From positions 380 through 11,600 of the forward strand of contig JAAMXY010004166.1 in assembly GCA_019677205.1 (NCBI GenBank): 11,221 nt of DNA, in the 5' to 3' direction. Source of the stretch: Pinguiococcus pyrenoidosus. Taxonomy: Eukaryota; Sar; Pinguiophyceae; Pinguiochrysidales; Pinguiochrysidaceae. Numbering within the stretch: the stretch's first letter is position 1; each line of letters starts with the position of its first letter. Below, in pieces: positions 1 to 7,056 of the stretch. The notes under the pieces were generated by a model. It was given only the letters and a program-made list of their open reading frames with translations. It did no database searches and had not been told where the DNA came from. The position numbers were made by a program, and so were the translations under genes.

Positions 1-815
1 CTTCGGCGAACTCTGCCGCCATCTGTTATCATCAGTCTGCACCACCAAGCATGTATCAGAGGCCTTCACGTACCTTGGCCTTGCTTCATGGTGACCTCCC
101 GGGTATCCTCGGCATCAACCTTGTTGCCCACGAGGAGTGTCTCCACGGACGGTGCCGCGTACCTCTCGATGTCACTAGACCGACGGGAGGTGTCAGGTGT
201 TGTCTGTGACCCCCTGGAACCGTGTCTTCGCAGGGCGGCGGCCTCATTCTTCTCTTCACCACTCCCATGCGCATACAAAGTCATACACCAGGTCTGCTTG
301 CTCACCTGAGCCAATTCTTGACGTTCTTGAAGGAGTCCATGTCGGTAACGTCGTACACAACCACGATGCCATGCGCCCCTCGATAGTATTGAGACGTGAT
401 GGTACGAAATCGTTCTTGCCCAGCGGTATCCCAAATCTGCAGCTTCACGCGCTTTCCCTCCAGGCGCAGAGTGCGGATCTTGAAGTCCACTCCAATCGTG
501 CCGATGTACTGTGTGGGTTTTTGGGGGGAACGAGAGCAGGTTAGAACAGACCATTCCAGCCGTTCATTCTCACATGAGTCTCTCCTGCAGCCTATGTGAG
601 CTATGGCGTATCAAAGTTGCTTCCGAAATTCGGCCTTTGAGCGCCTCCTTGCACGAGCTCGGCTCCTCACAAGCCTATGGGACAGCGCCACTAACCTCTT
701 CGTTGTAGTTGTCCTCCGTGAAGCGCAGCATGAGGCTGCTCTTCCCCACGTTCATGTCCCCGATGAGCAGGATCTTGAACAGGTAGTCATACTCGATGCT
801 CTCCAAGCTCGTCAT
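1..815 (-). CDS. RAB1: Rab1/Ypt1-like small GTPase, 3' end outside the window
   Basis: Small GTPase of the Rab family, closest in motifs to Rab1/Ypt1, which directs ER-to-Golgi vesicle traffic. I assemble four exons: 815-696, 508-306, 174-74 and 12-1 (runs off the window). Introns of 187, 131 and 61 bp are all GT-AG, and the phases (0, 2, 1) match across each join. The first 145 residues are visible. They hold the P-loop at 19-26 (GDMNVGKS), the switch I threonine T44 in [10 protein letters not shown], the switch II motif WDTAGQE at 66-72, Rab1-type [16 protein letters not shown] at 81-96, and the guanine-specificity motif NKVD at 125-128. The last partial exon gives QEFAE, as expected before the SAK motif. 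The SAK motif, hypervariable tail and C-terminal prenylation cysteines lie outside. ATG at 815 is the first ATG in frame. Odd points are M and N inside the P-loop where Rab1 has S and G, and NKVD instead of NKCD. Membership of Rab is certain; the Rab1 subclass is likely rather than proven. Confidence 0.93.
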
Positions 816-1194
816 GGCCCCTCTCTGCCAACGCGCGCAGAACGGCGCCGAATTCCTCTCCGCGGCTGCCCAGCTGGGGGACAGACGGACACACCGAGGA
901 AAATCCAAAAAAGAAGGAAAGGCAGCCGGATATGGTGACAGACGGAGCGCTGCTCCGTCCGTCACATCCCCGACGCTCGTTCCGCGACGGTTCCCGAACC
1001 TGGGTCAGCTGACGCGGTCGAGGTTCGCCCGTCTTTCGCCCTCCGCGGCGCCACGTAGATCGCTGCTGCGGCCTCTGCGGTATTCGCTGTCCTGTCTGAA
1101 GCCCAAAGTCCCGCGAAGCCCGAGACTCGGGACTGGTGCCAACTTGCAAGTTTCACGGAGAAAACTCCGGTTCGCAGTGTATCGCCTGTATACT
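816..1194. promoter_or_regulatory. Head-to-head intergenic region between RAB1 and COX17
   Basis: This 379-bp stretch separates the RAB1 and COX17 start codons, so it should hold both promoters and 5' UTRs. It is GC-rich except for an A-rich run at about 900-920. It contains a strong inverted repeat at 936-964 and a smaller one (GGTTC-CC-GAACC) at about 990-1002. A TATAC sequence lies directly before the COX17 ATG, too close to act as a TATA box. I see no convincing TATA box at a normal distance and no further gene. Confidence 0.6.
936..964. repeat. 29-nt imperfect inverted repeat
   Basis: The arms are TGAC-A-GACGGAGC and GCTCCGTC-C-GTCA around a 3-nt GCT centre. All arm positions pair except one A:C mismatch. 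It lies 121 nt upstream of the RAB1 ATG and about 230 nt upstream of the COX17 ATG, so it could be a palindromic protein-binding site or a hairpin in the RAB1 5' UTR. The function is not known. Confidence 0.6.
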
Positions 1195-1511
1195 ATGGAC
1201 GAGAACGCGGTGGTTTCAACGACGCAGGTGCGATTTCGACGCTAATGTGGCAATGGTTTTGTCGCCAAATCCGGGAGATGTGGTGTTCGAGAAGTTTTCT
1301 GACGTACGTGTGGCTTCTCCTTGAGCAGGCGACTGCGGCGCCAGAGAAGAAGGGGCCGACTCTGGGCAAAAGCGGCAAGAAGATCTGCTGTTCGTGTCCG
1401 GAGACTCGGCGAGTTCGCGATGAGTGCGTAGTGATGAATGGCGAGAGTGCGTGCTCGGAGCTGATTGAGGCGCACAAGGTGTGCCTGCGGCACGAGGGCT
1501 TCCAAGTGTAA
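1195..1511 (+). CDS. COX17: Cytochrome c oxidase copper chaperone COX17
   Basis: Small twin-CX9C copper chaperone of the mitochondrial intermembrane space. In the family it passes Cu(I) to SCO1 and COX11 for cytochrome c oxidase assembly. Two exons, 1195-1227 and 1329-1511, are joined in phase 0 across a 101-bp GT-AG intron that contains CTGAC. The product is 71 residues; family members are about 60-75. Cysteines are at 31, 32, 34, 44, 53 and 63. C31-C32-x-C34 is the copper-binding CCxC motif, C34-x9-C44 and C53-x9-C63 are the twin CX9C disulfide pairs, and LIEAHKVCLR at 56-65 is the typical second helix. The first exon encodes only 11 residues (MDENAVVSTTQ). It was chosen because it supplies an ATG and an in-phase donor; the intron itself has an open frame, so a start inside it cannot be wholly excluded. 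No presequence is expected because import uses the MIA40 pathway. The gene is divergent from RAB1 and convergent with the MYB gene. Confidence 0.92.
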
Positions 1512-1995
1512 ACGACAAGAGATCAGCTTCGGAAGGATGCTTGATGGCTTTCCGTGATGACCCGAGTCGGCTTCTCTCGCGATCTCTGTTTGACGTCTCA
1601 CGCTCCTCATGAGTTGCCATCGATTCGGCCTTCTGGAACCCGCGGGCACCAGCGTCGCTGTGATGGGGAGCAACACTTCGCGGTGACCGCCACGCACGGC
1701 ATACACGCACTCACGCACCGTCTACACAACCTTACACCTCGGCGCTCGGACGGAGGACTTCAGGTGATGACATCGATATCTACTTTGTATCTCAGTGTGG
1801 CATGGTCTCTGCCTCCAAAATCGCTTGCGAAGGAGCTTCGCACAATGAACAGACGCTTTCAGACAGGCAGCGGGACTAGCACACAAGACATTCAGGGTTC
1901 CCGCAAATTGCTGGGTCAAGCGACACCGTCCACGATGAGCAGGGCACTTCCTCTCTTCCTCTACCAGTTGGGGGGCTCTGCGGCCCGACTGGGGC
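1512..1995. other. Convergent 3' intergenic region, COX17 to MYB
   Basis: This 484-bp region lies between the COX17 and MYB stop codons, so it should carry both 3' UTRs and polyadenylation sites. I see no AATAAA on either strand that would settle a poly(A) site. Open frames crossing it (for example 1554-2021 plus and 1722-1919 minus) have no recognisable motifs and look like chance. If the MYB message is spliced at its 3' end (see findings), a terminal MYB exon would lie here. Confidence 0.5.
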
Positions 1996-4678
1996 CTAGC
2001 GCTGCGCAGGGCTCACCATGAGGGAGTCGAAGTCTTCGTCCTCGTCGATGAACGCCGACGAGTAGTCTGTATCTAAGTTTGTGTACACCATGAGATCTGC
2101 GTCGCTCATGGGACCGCTGAAGGTCGGACTCATGTCCAGAGACTGCGTCGGCGTATATGATACGCCGCCCGGCGGAGACGCCATCGTTTCCTTGCGCATC
2201 GACTCCGTCTCCTTCGGCTTGTCCGAGGCTATGCTTTTCGTCGCGGAGGTCTTCGTGCTGGACACGAGCGATGACGTCGTGGCGACGCCCGATGCCGATT
2301 CGCCTCGCAAGGCGGGGCTGGAGATCCCCACGGACTTGGACGGCGTCGAAACCATCGCTTTGGTACCCGCGGCCCCGTCTAGCATTGGCACCTTGCCTCG
2401 CGACAGGCCGTCCGCTCCGAAGAAGAGGTTGGCGCTGCTCGGGTTGTTCAGCTCCTCCGTCATGATGTTCAGCGTGGTGGGCGAAAAATTCAAGCTATCC
2501 ATTCCCTCGAACGTGAAGTCCTCCAGCCCCTTGTCCCCGGCGTCGGGAGACGGACCGTGGGAAGATAGGGAAGACGACGAAGACGACAGAGGCTTCGACG
2601 AGCCCGTTGTGGACGATGAGTTCAGCGGGCCGCTTCCGTGCACGGGCGTCTCGGCGCCGAGTCTTCTCGGAGGCCGTCTCCTGCTGCGGCCGTCCTTGGC
2701 GCTCGCGGCTGCCGTCTGCGGGGTCCCGTATTTTGCTGAGCCGGGCGCGGCCGCCGCCCCTCGTTGCGGCGGCGGCGGCATGAAGGACCGGCGCGGCGAC
2801 TGGAACAGCGCTCCCGGCGCTGCACTGGCTGCGCCCATCGCCGGCGCTTTGGCGTGCCCCACAACCTGCGTCTCGGAGATGGACATCTTCTCGCAGCTGG
2901 AGCTCAGCTGGCGCATGAGGGCCTTCTGGGACTTGGCGTTGAGAAACTTGAAGTAGGGCAGCACAGCGATCGGGACCTCCTCGTCGTCGCCCATGTGCTC
3001 CGCGTCACCACCCTTCATGCCTGGGGTCCCGGCGCAGACGCCTTGCCTGGCGCAATTCATGGCGTTCTTGGCGATCTCGTGCGCCCTCCGGTCCGGCGTA
3101 GCCGCGCCGGCCATCATTGGGTGCTCCGGTGTGGGCGAGATGAAGGACGTGTTGGGCGTTGGCAGCAGCACCGTGTCCATCGCCTGGCGGAAGGCCTCCA
3201 GCTCCTCCTCGGTCATGGACTTGGCGGACGCCGGGTCGGTGTTGGGGCTGCCGTCGGCGTTGCTGATGTTGATCGGCGGCGGCACCAGGTACTTCGGCAG
3301 GCTGCTGAGCGACTCGTGGCGGACAAGTTGCTTGGGGCCTTTGCCCCGCTCCGCCATGCCCAGGAGCGGCTTGACCATCTTCTGCTTCTGCGAGGTCGGG
3401 AGGTGCTCGGCGGCGAGAGCGCCGTAGCGCAGGTGGCCGCTCTTGGCCCCGGCCATGCCGGACTTGGCCTCTTCCTTGACTCTGGAAGCCAGCTGCGCCG
3501 ACGTCATCGAGTGGCGCGCAGCGCGGACGGCGTCGGCCAGGTCGTCCGGCAAGCCAGCGAGGTTGGTCTCCTCTCTGGCCGCCAGCATCTTGGCCAGGTT
3601 GCCGCCCTCGGCCTTGCGGTCTGCGAACCACTTCTTGCGGGCCGACGAGTTCCAGCGGTTCTTCACCATGTTCTCCGTGCGGCCGGGCAGCAGCTTGGCG
3701 ATCTCGCACCAGCGGTTGCCGAAGATGTCCTGCGCCTCGAAGATGATGGTGTCTTCCTCTTCCGTCCACGGCGCCTTGGAGATGTTGGGGTCCAGGTGGT
3801 TGAACCAGCGCTCGCGGCACTGCTTGCCGATGCGGCCGGGCAGCAGCGCGGCGATGTCACTCCACTTGACCTTGCCTACGCCGTGGCGCAGCACCATGTC
3901 GCGCACGATCTCGTCCTCGGCGGCCTGCCAAGGCCCCTTGTGCAGGCCGGGCTTGAGCACCTTGTTCCAGCGGTGCAGGCACTGCACGTCGGAGCGCGTG
4001 TGGCCCAATAGCTCGGCGATTTTCTTCCAGTTCTTGGCGCCGTGCTCCTGCACGATCTGCTTGAGCTTGGCGTCCTCGTCCTTGCTCCACTTGCCGCCCT
4101 GGGACGGCTTGCGCGGCTTGAGCCGCACCCCTTTCTTCGTGCCGGCCAGCTTGGCCCGAAGCTGCAGGATACGCTTCTGCCACTCCGTCTCCTGCATGCC
4201 GGCCGGGCGCTGCATGTTGGACGCCGCCAGCGCGCCCAAGCCGGCGTGCTCGAAGTCATGGAACGCCGCCTCCGCGGCGCCGGCGGCCACGCAGCGCTTG
4301 AGACTGTACGGGTCCATTCCCGGCGCAACGCCGCCCAACCCGCTGAGCGGGCCCATGGTCTGTGCGTCGCCGATAAGAGAGAAGCCGACGCCGCCGGCAC
4401 CGTGGTGGTGCAGGAGCTGTCCCGTCGCTCCGGGCCCCAAGGTAGTGCCAGCAATCATACTCGGATGTGCACCGGCGCTGCCGGCTCCGTAGGCCGCTGC
4501 TGCGAACGCGTGCTGGCTGCTGCCGTCGGCGCCTAGCAAGTTGAGCAGCTGCTTCTGTTGCTGCGCCTGACCTTGAAAATGCTGCTGATGCTGCTGATGC
4601 TGCTGATGCTGCTGATGCTGCTGCTGCTGATGCTGCTGATGCTGCTGCTGCTGCTGTTGGTGCTGCTGCTGCTGCTGA

Positions 4679-4723
<45 letters not shown>

Positions 4724-4929
4724 TGTTGCTGTTGCTGCTGTTGATGGTGCTGTTGCTGCTGATATGCGTGCATGGTGATGCGGTGCGTGATGCCGTAGGC
4801 ACGCGCTGTCGCCGGGGAGATTCGCGAGTCAAACTTCTTGGGCGCCGAGCTCCCTTCTCTGCCGCCGCCACCGCTGCCACCGCTACCCAATGGACCTGTG
4901 ATCCGCTTCTTCGCTCCGCCGACGTCCAT
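1996..4929 (-). CDS. Three-repeat (R1R2R3) MYB transcription factor with Q/H tract
   Basis: Nuclear DNA-binding protein of the c-MYB/MYB3R class, 977 residues in one exon. Order: basic Gly-rich N-terminus, Q/H tract at 57-117, Ala/Gly-rich linker, then MYB repeats R1 (about 279-326), R2 (330-379) and R3 (385-430). Each repeat has its three regularly spaced tryptophans: W281/301/321, W334/356/375 and W388/407/426. R2 ends in [12 protein letters not shown] and R3 carries the [16 protein letters not shown] recognition helix, both typical of three-repeat MYBs. These bind AACGG-type sites and in plants and animals control cell-cycle genes. The long C-terminal part is low in known domains. It has a Ser-rich run (about 785-815), several SP/TP sites such as FISPTPEHP (possible CDK targets) and an acidic tail (EDEDFDSL) that may act in activation. 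ATG 4929 is the first ATG after an in-frame stop at 5002-5004. The C-terminus is uncertain because the frame runs through a perfect donor, ATG|GTGAGC, seven codons before the stop. Confidence 0.95.
4579..4761 (-). repeat. CAG/CAA/CAT repeat encoding a polyglutamine/histidine tract
   Basis: This 183-bp in-frame trinucleotide tract encodes residues 57-117 of the MYB protein. It includes 21 consecutive glutamines, then runs of 5, 6, 2, 4, 2, 2, 2 and 2 glutamines separated by single histidines. The long run is mostly CAG (eight in a row at most) with scattered CAA interruptions. The 3' part is a nearly regular 9-bp CAGCAGCAT repeat giving QQH. Such repeats tend to vary in length by slippage. The tract lies outside the DNA-binding domain and probably forms a disordered or coiled region. 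Confidence 0.95.
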
Positions 4930-6055
4930 CGCGGATGGCGCAGGCTGCGCGCAAGCTGGCCGCTGACGAAGCGCAACGCACGCGTCGAAGCACTCCGGCG
5001 GTTATCAGCCCCAGTGCACACAACTGTCAGTACGGGGGCACGACGATCTCAGCGGCGCCACACTCGGCTCCAAGGCTTTCAGTGGCGGGTGCCGGCGCTC
5101 TGGCCCCCGAGGTTCAGTATCTCACGAGCGAAAATTTCGCAAGTATAGGAGAGCGAGCTGCGTCTCAGCTGCCAAGCGGAAGCAACTCTTCGCTACGCGG
5201 AGCCGCAGAGAAAGCGGCAACGTTCGTTGCACCGCTGCGGTGGCCGCGACGGTAGCACTCGAGCTGCACGAAGCCGAGCAAGTTGGAAGATGCCGACCTG
5301 CAACTGCTCAGAAGCTGGGGCTGGAGAGCCGCTTTCTCTTGTGTCCCTCTCTCGCTCGGGCTCTCTCCGCTGTCTTTTTTGGCCAAAGCTGGCTGAAACC
5401 GGCGAGACAGCTCCCGAAAGCCTTGCTTGAACGGGGAGGGGGAGGACTTGTCAGGGCAGTCTATGGCCCATCCTGGGCAGCGTTGCGCGAGCTATGGCCA
5501 GCAGGCCCTCGCAGTCTTCGCGGCTGCGCAGCCGTAGCTGTTGCACACGGAAATACGGGACGGATGCTAGCCAGTCGCGAAGGTGGAACTAGAAAAGTGT
5601 GTAGATCTGCAGCATAAGGAAAGGCTCGAAGGCTCTGACATCGAACTAACGGTTTGCTCGGAGCCCATGGCAGAGCGGGGACAAAAACGTAGGCGGGTTC
5701 CACCTGGGAGACCCGCCGCCAGGGCTCCGTCAGCTTCAAGTTAGGCTGCCCATTGGCGCGCGCGGAAGCAAAAGGAATTCTTCTGCTGCTATGCAACGCT
5801 TCCGTCAAACAGTCAAGAACGTGCCCGGGAACGTGCAGAGGCGCGACACAGAGCGGATGAGAGAGCCCTGCGCGACTCGATCTTCGATTTCCTTCCAGAA
5901 TCCTCGGCGCCCGGCGCGACACCGTTCCGCCCACGTCGGATCGAACTTGGTCGCCCAATATCGATAACTATCATAGCTTCCTCAGCCATCCTTCAGCTTC
6001 AGCTGGTCCTTCGACCCAAGCCAAGAAGGCCACGCGCCTCTTCGAAGCTCGCGAG
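4930..6055. promoter_or_regulatory. Head-to-head intergenic region between MYB and TTC1-like genes
   Basis: At 1126 bp this is the largest gap between genes here. It should hold the promoters and 5' UTRs of both neighbours. It has an MSA-like MYB site at 5646-5654, another AACGG at 5430-5434, and a pyrimidine-rich stretch with a near-palindromic AATATCGATA sequence about 95 bp before the TTC1-like ATG. Two open frames (5240-5617 plus, 125 codons; 5461-5958 minus, 165 codons) show no recognisable domain and Ala/Arg/Ser-rich composition. I treat them as chance frames in GC-rich DNA, but a small lineage-specific gene cannot be ruled out. Confidence 0.55.
5646..5654 (+). promoter_or_regulatory. 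MSA-like MYB-binding element
   Basis: CTAACGGTT matches the central nine positions of the plant M-phase-specific activator consensus YCYAACGGYYA. Three-repeat MYB proteins bind this element through the AACGG core. It lies about 720 bp upstream of the MYB ATG and about 400 bp upstream of the TTC1-like ATG. A 9-bp match can occur by chance, so this is a candidate only. Confidence 0.35.
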
Positions 6056-6871
6056 ATGGCTTCTACCGCTGACGAGGTGGCCGAGCTGGATGTGTCGACG
6101 GTGAAGACAACCGACGCGGTGGATGACGCGCTGGAGGGCGCGGACAAGATCAAGGCGGACGGCAATTCCGCCTTTCGAGCCCGGGACTTCGAGACCGCGC
6201 TGGAGCGCTACACCTTGGCCATCGCCCTGCTAGAGGAGGCCAGAGCACCGCTCGAGGCAGAGGCACCGGTGGATGCCGATGCGACGTCGGTGGATGCCGG
6301 CGCGACGCCGGAGGATGCTGGGGCGATGCCGGTGGATGCTGGGGCGATGCCGGAGAGCGAGGACGAGCGAACAGAGCGCAAGGCAGCCGAACACGCCGCG
6401 GAGGACGACCAGCTGAAGAAGAAGAACGAGGGAAAGGAAGAAGATGAGAGGCTCCCGGAGCTCAGAGAGCGCATCGCTGTTCTCTATAGCAATCGAGGCG
6501 CATGTGCGATGGCGCAGGAGGACTATGACGCCGCCGTGAGCGACTGCTCGAAAGCTCTGGAGCTCAAGCCGGCCTATCTCAAGGCCTTGCTGCGGCGCGC
6601 AGCAGCCGAGGAGAAGCTGGATAACTTGGAAGACGCGCTGCGAGACTACAAGGAGGCACTGAAGCTGGATCCGACAAATGCGGTGGCCAGGCGGAAGGTG
6701 CCAGAGCTGCAGCCGATAGTCGACCAGCGGATGGAGAAGCTCAAGGAGGAGACGCTGGGGAAATTGAAGGACCTGGGCAACTCCATTCTGGGCAATTTTG
6801 GACTGAGTTTGGACAATTTTCAGATGGATCAGCAGCCAGGCGGCGGCTACAACATTAGCTTTAAGCAGTAG
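6056..6871 (+). CDS. TTC1: TTC1-like tetratricopeptide repeat protein
   Basis: A 271-residue intronless TPR protein resembling TTC1 (TPR1), an adaptor reported to bind HSP70/HSP90-type chaperones and G-alpha subunits. A first TPR (about 28-61, ADKIKADGNSAFRARDFETALERY) is followed by an acidic and lysine-rich insert (62-135), then two adjacent TPRs: 139-172 (YSNRGACAMAQEDYDAAVSDCSKALEL) and 173-206 (ALKLDPTN at the end). The C-terminal segment at 226-270 (GKLKDLGNSILGNFGLSLDNFQ, then GGGYNISFK) is the best identifier, since it matches the conserved TTC1 tail after the last TPR. The insert between TPR1 and TPR2 contains four tandem 7-residue repeats. ATG 6056 has a good context (GCGAGATGG), and TPR1 starts soon after. 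The gene faces away from MYB and ends 185 bp from the SPT5 stop. The family call is firm; cellular partners in this organism are inferred. Confidence 0.88.
   Translation: MASTADEVAELDVSTVKTTDAVDDALEGADKIKADGNSAFRARDFETALERYTLAIALLEEARAPLEAEAPVDADATSVDAGATPEDAGAMPVDAGAMPESEDERTERKAAEHAAEDDQLKKKNEGKEEDERLPELRERIAVLYSNRGACAMAQEDYDAAVSDCSKALELKPAYLKALLRRAAAEEKLDNLEDALRDYKEALKLDPTNAVARRKVPELQPIVDQRMEKLKEETLGKLKDLGNSILGNFGLSLDNFQMDQQPGGGYNISFKQ
6269..6352 (+). repeat. Four tandem 21-bp coding repeats
   Basis: Four in-frame 21-bp units (6269-6289, 6290-6310, 6311-6331, 6332-6352) encode VDADATS, VDAGATP, EDAGAMP and VDAGAMP in the TTC1-like protein. Units 3 and 4 differ by one base, and units 1 and 2 by a few, so this is a recent internal duplication. 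It lies in the acidic spacer between TPR1 and TPR2, where length should be tolerated. Confidence 0.9.
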
Positions 6872-7056
6872 TCGTCGACTGAGGACTGAAGTCTTGCTTT
6901 GCTGTCTCCTCGTACATCCTGACTTCACTACCGTGCCTGACACCGGGAAAGACCAAGGGTCGACAGGTCGACAAGCCGACAAGGCTGCGCGGAGGAGGCA
7001 AACGGCAAAGCTCCGAAGAAGCTTCGACAAGCCTTCACTTGTGCGGGCAACGAAAA
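6872..7056. other. Convergent 3' junction, TTC1-like to SPT5
   Basis: Only 185 bp separate the two stop codons, so the 3' UTRs must be short or overlap. The region holds three tandem 8-mers at 6958-6981 (GGTCGACA, GGTCGACA, AGCCGACA). No clear poly(A) signal is visible. Confidence 0.5.

Noticed and set aside
13-36. RAB1 fourth exon starting at the earlier GCAG at about 37-40
   Set aside because: Joined to exon 3 in its phase, it meets an immediate TGA. The acceptor at 13-14 instead gives QEFAE, which fits the Rab alignment.
816-965. Extended N-terminus for RAB1
   Set aside because: The frame upstream has no ATG, and Rab1 proteins normally start a few residues before YDYLFK, as ATG 815 does.
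1554-2021. 155-codon plus-strand frame after COX17
   Set aside because: It has no domain or biased composition and runs into the 3' end of MYB. It is most likely 3' UTR sequence that happens to be open.
2764-4011. 415-codon plus-strand frame, with others at 2081-2956 and 3443-4492
   Set aside because: These are antisense to the MYB gene, whose three repeats with all nine tryptophans establish the coding strand. Their sequences show no domain.
4579-4761. CRISPR array or satellite repeat
   Set aside because: The repeat unit is 3 or 9 bp with no spacers, and it stays in frame in the MYB protein.
4558-5148. Plus-strand poly-leucine frame across the CAG tract
   Set aside because: It is the complement of the glutamine tract (CTG as Leu), and what follows has no features of a real protein.
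5240-5958. Open frames of 125 codons (plus, 5240-5617) and 165 codons (minus, 5461-5958) as genes
   Set aside because: They have no recognisable motif, Ala/Arg/Ser-rich composition and overlap each other. They lie in a region expected to be promoter. They are kept as noise unless transcripts show otherwise.
6038-6046. TTCGAA-containing sequence considered as a tRNA T-arm
   Set aside because: No paired T stem, anticodon arm or A-box is found around it. No tRNA can be folded here.
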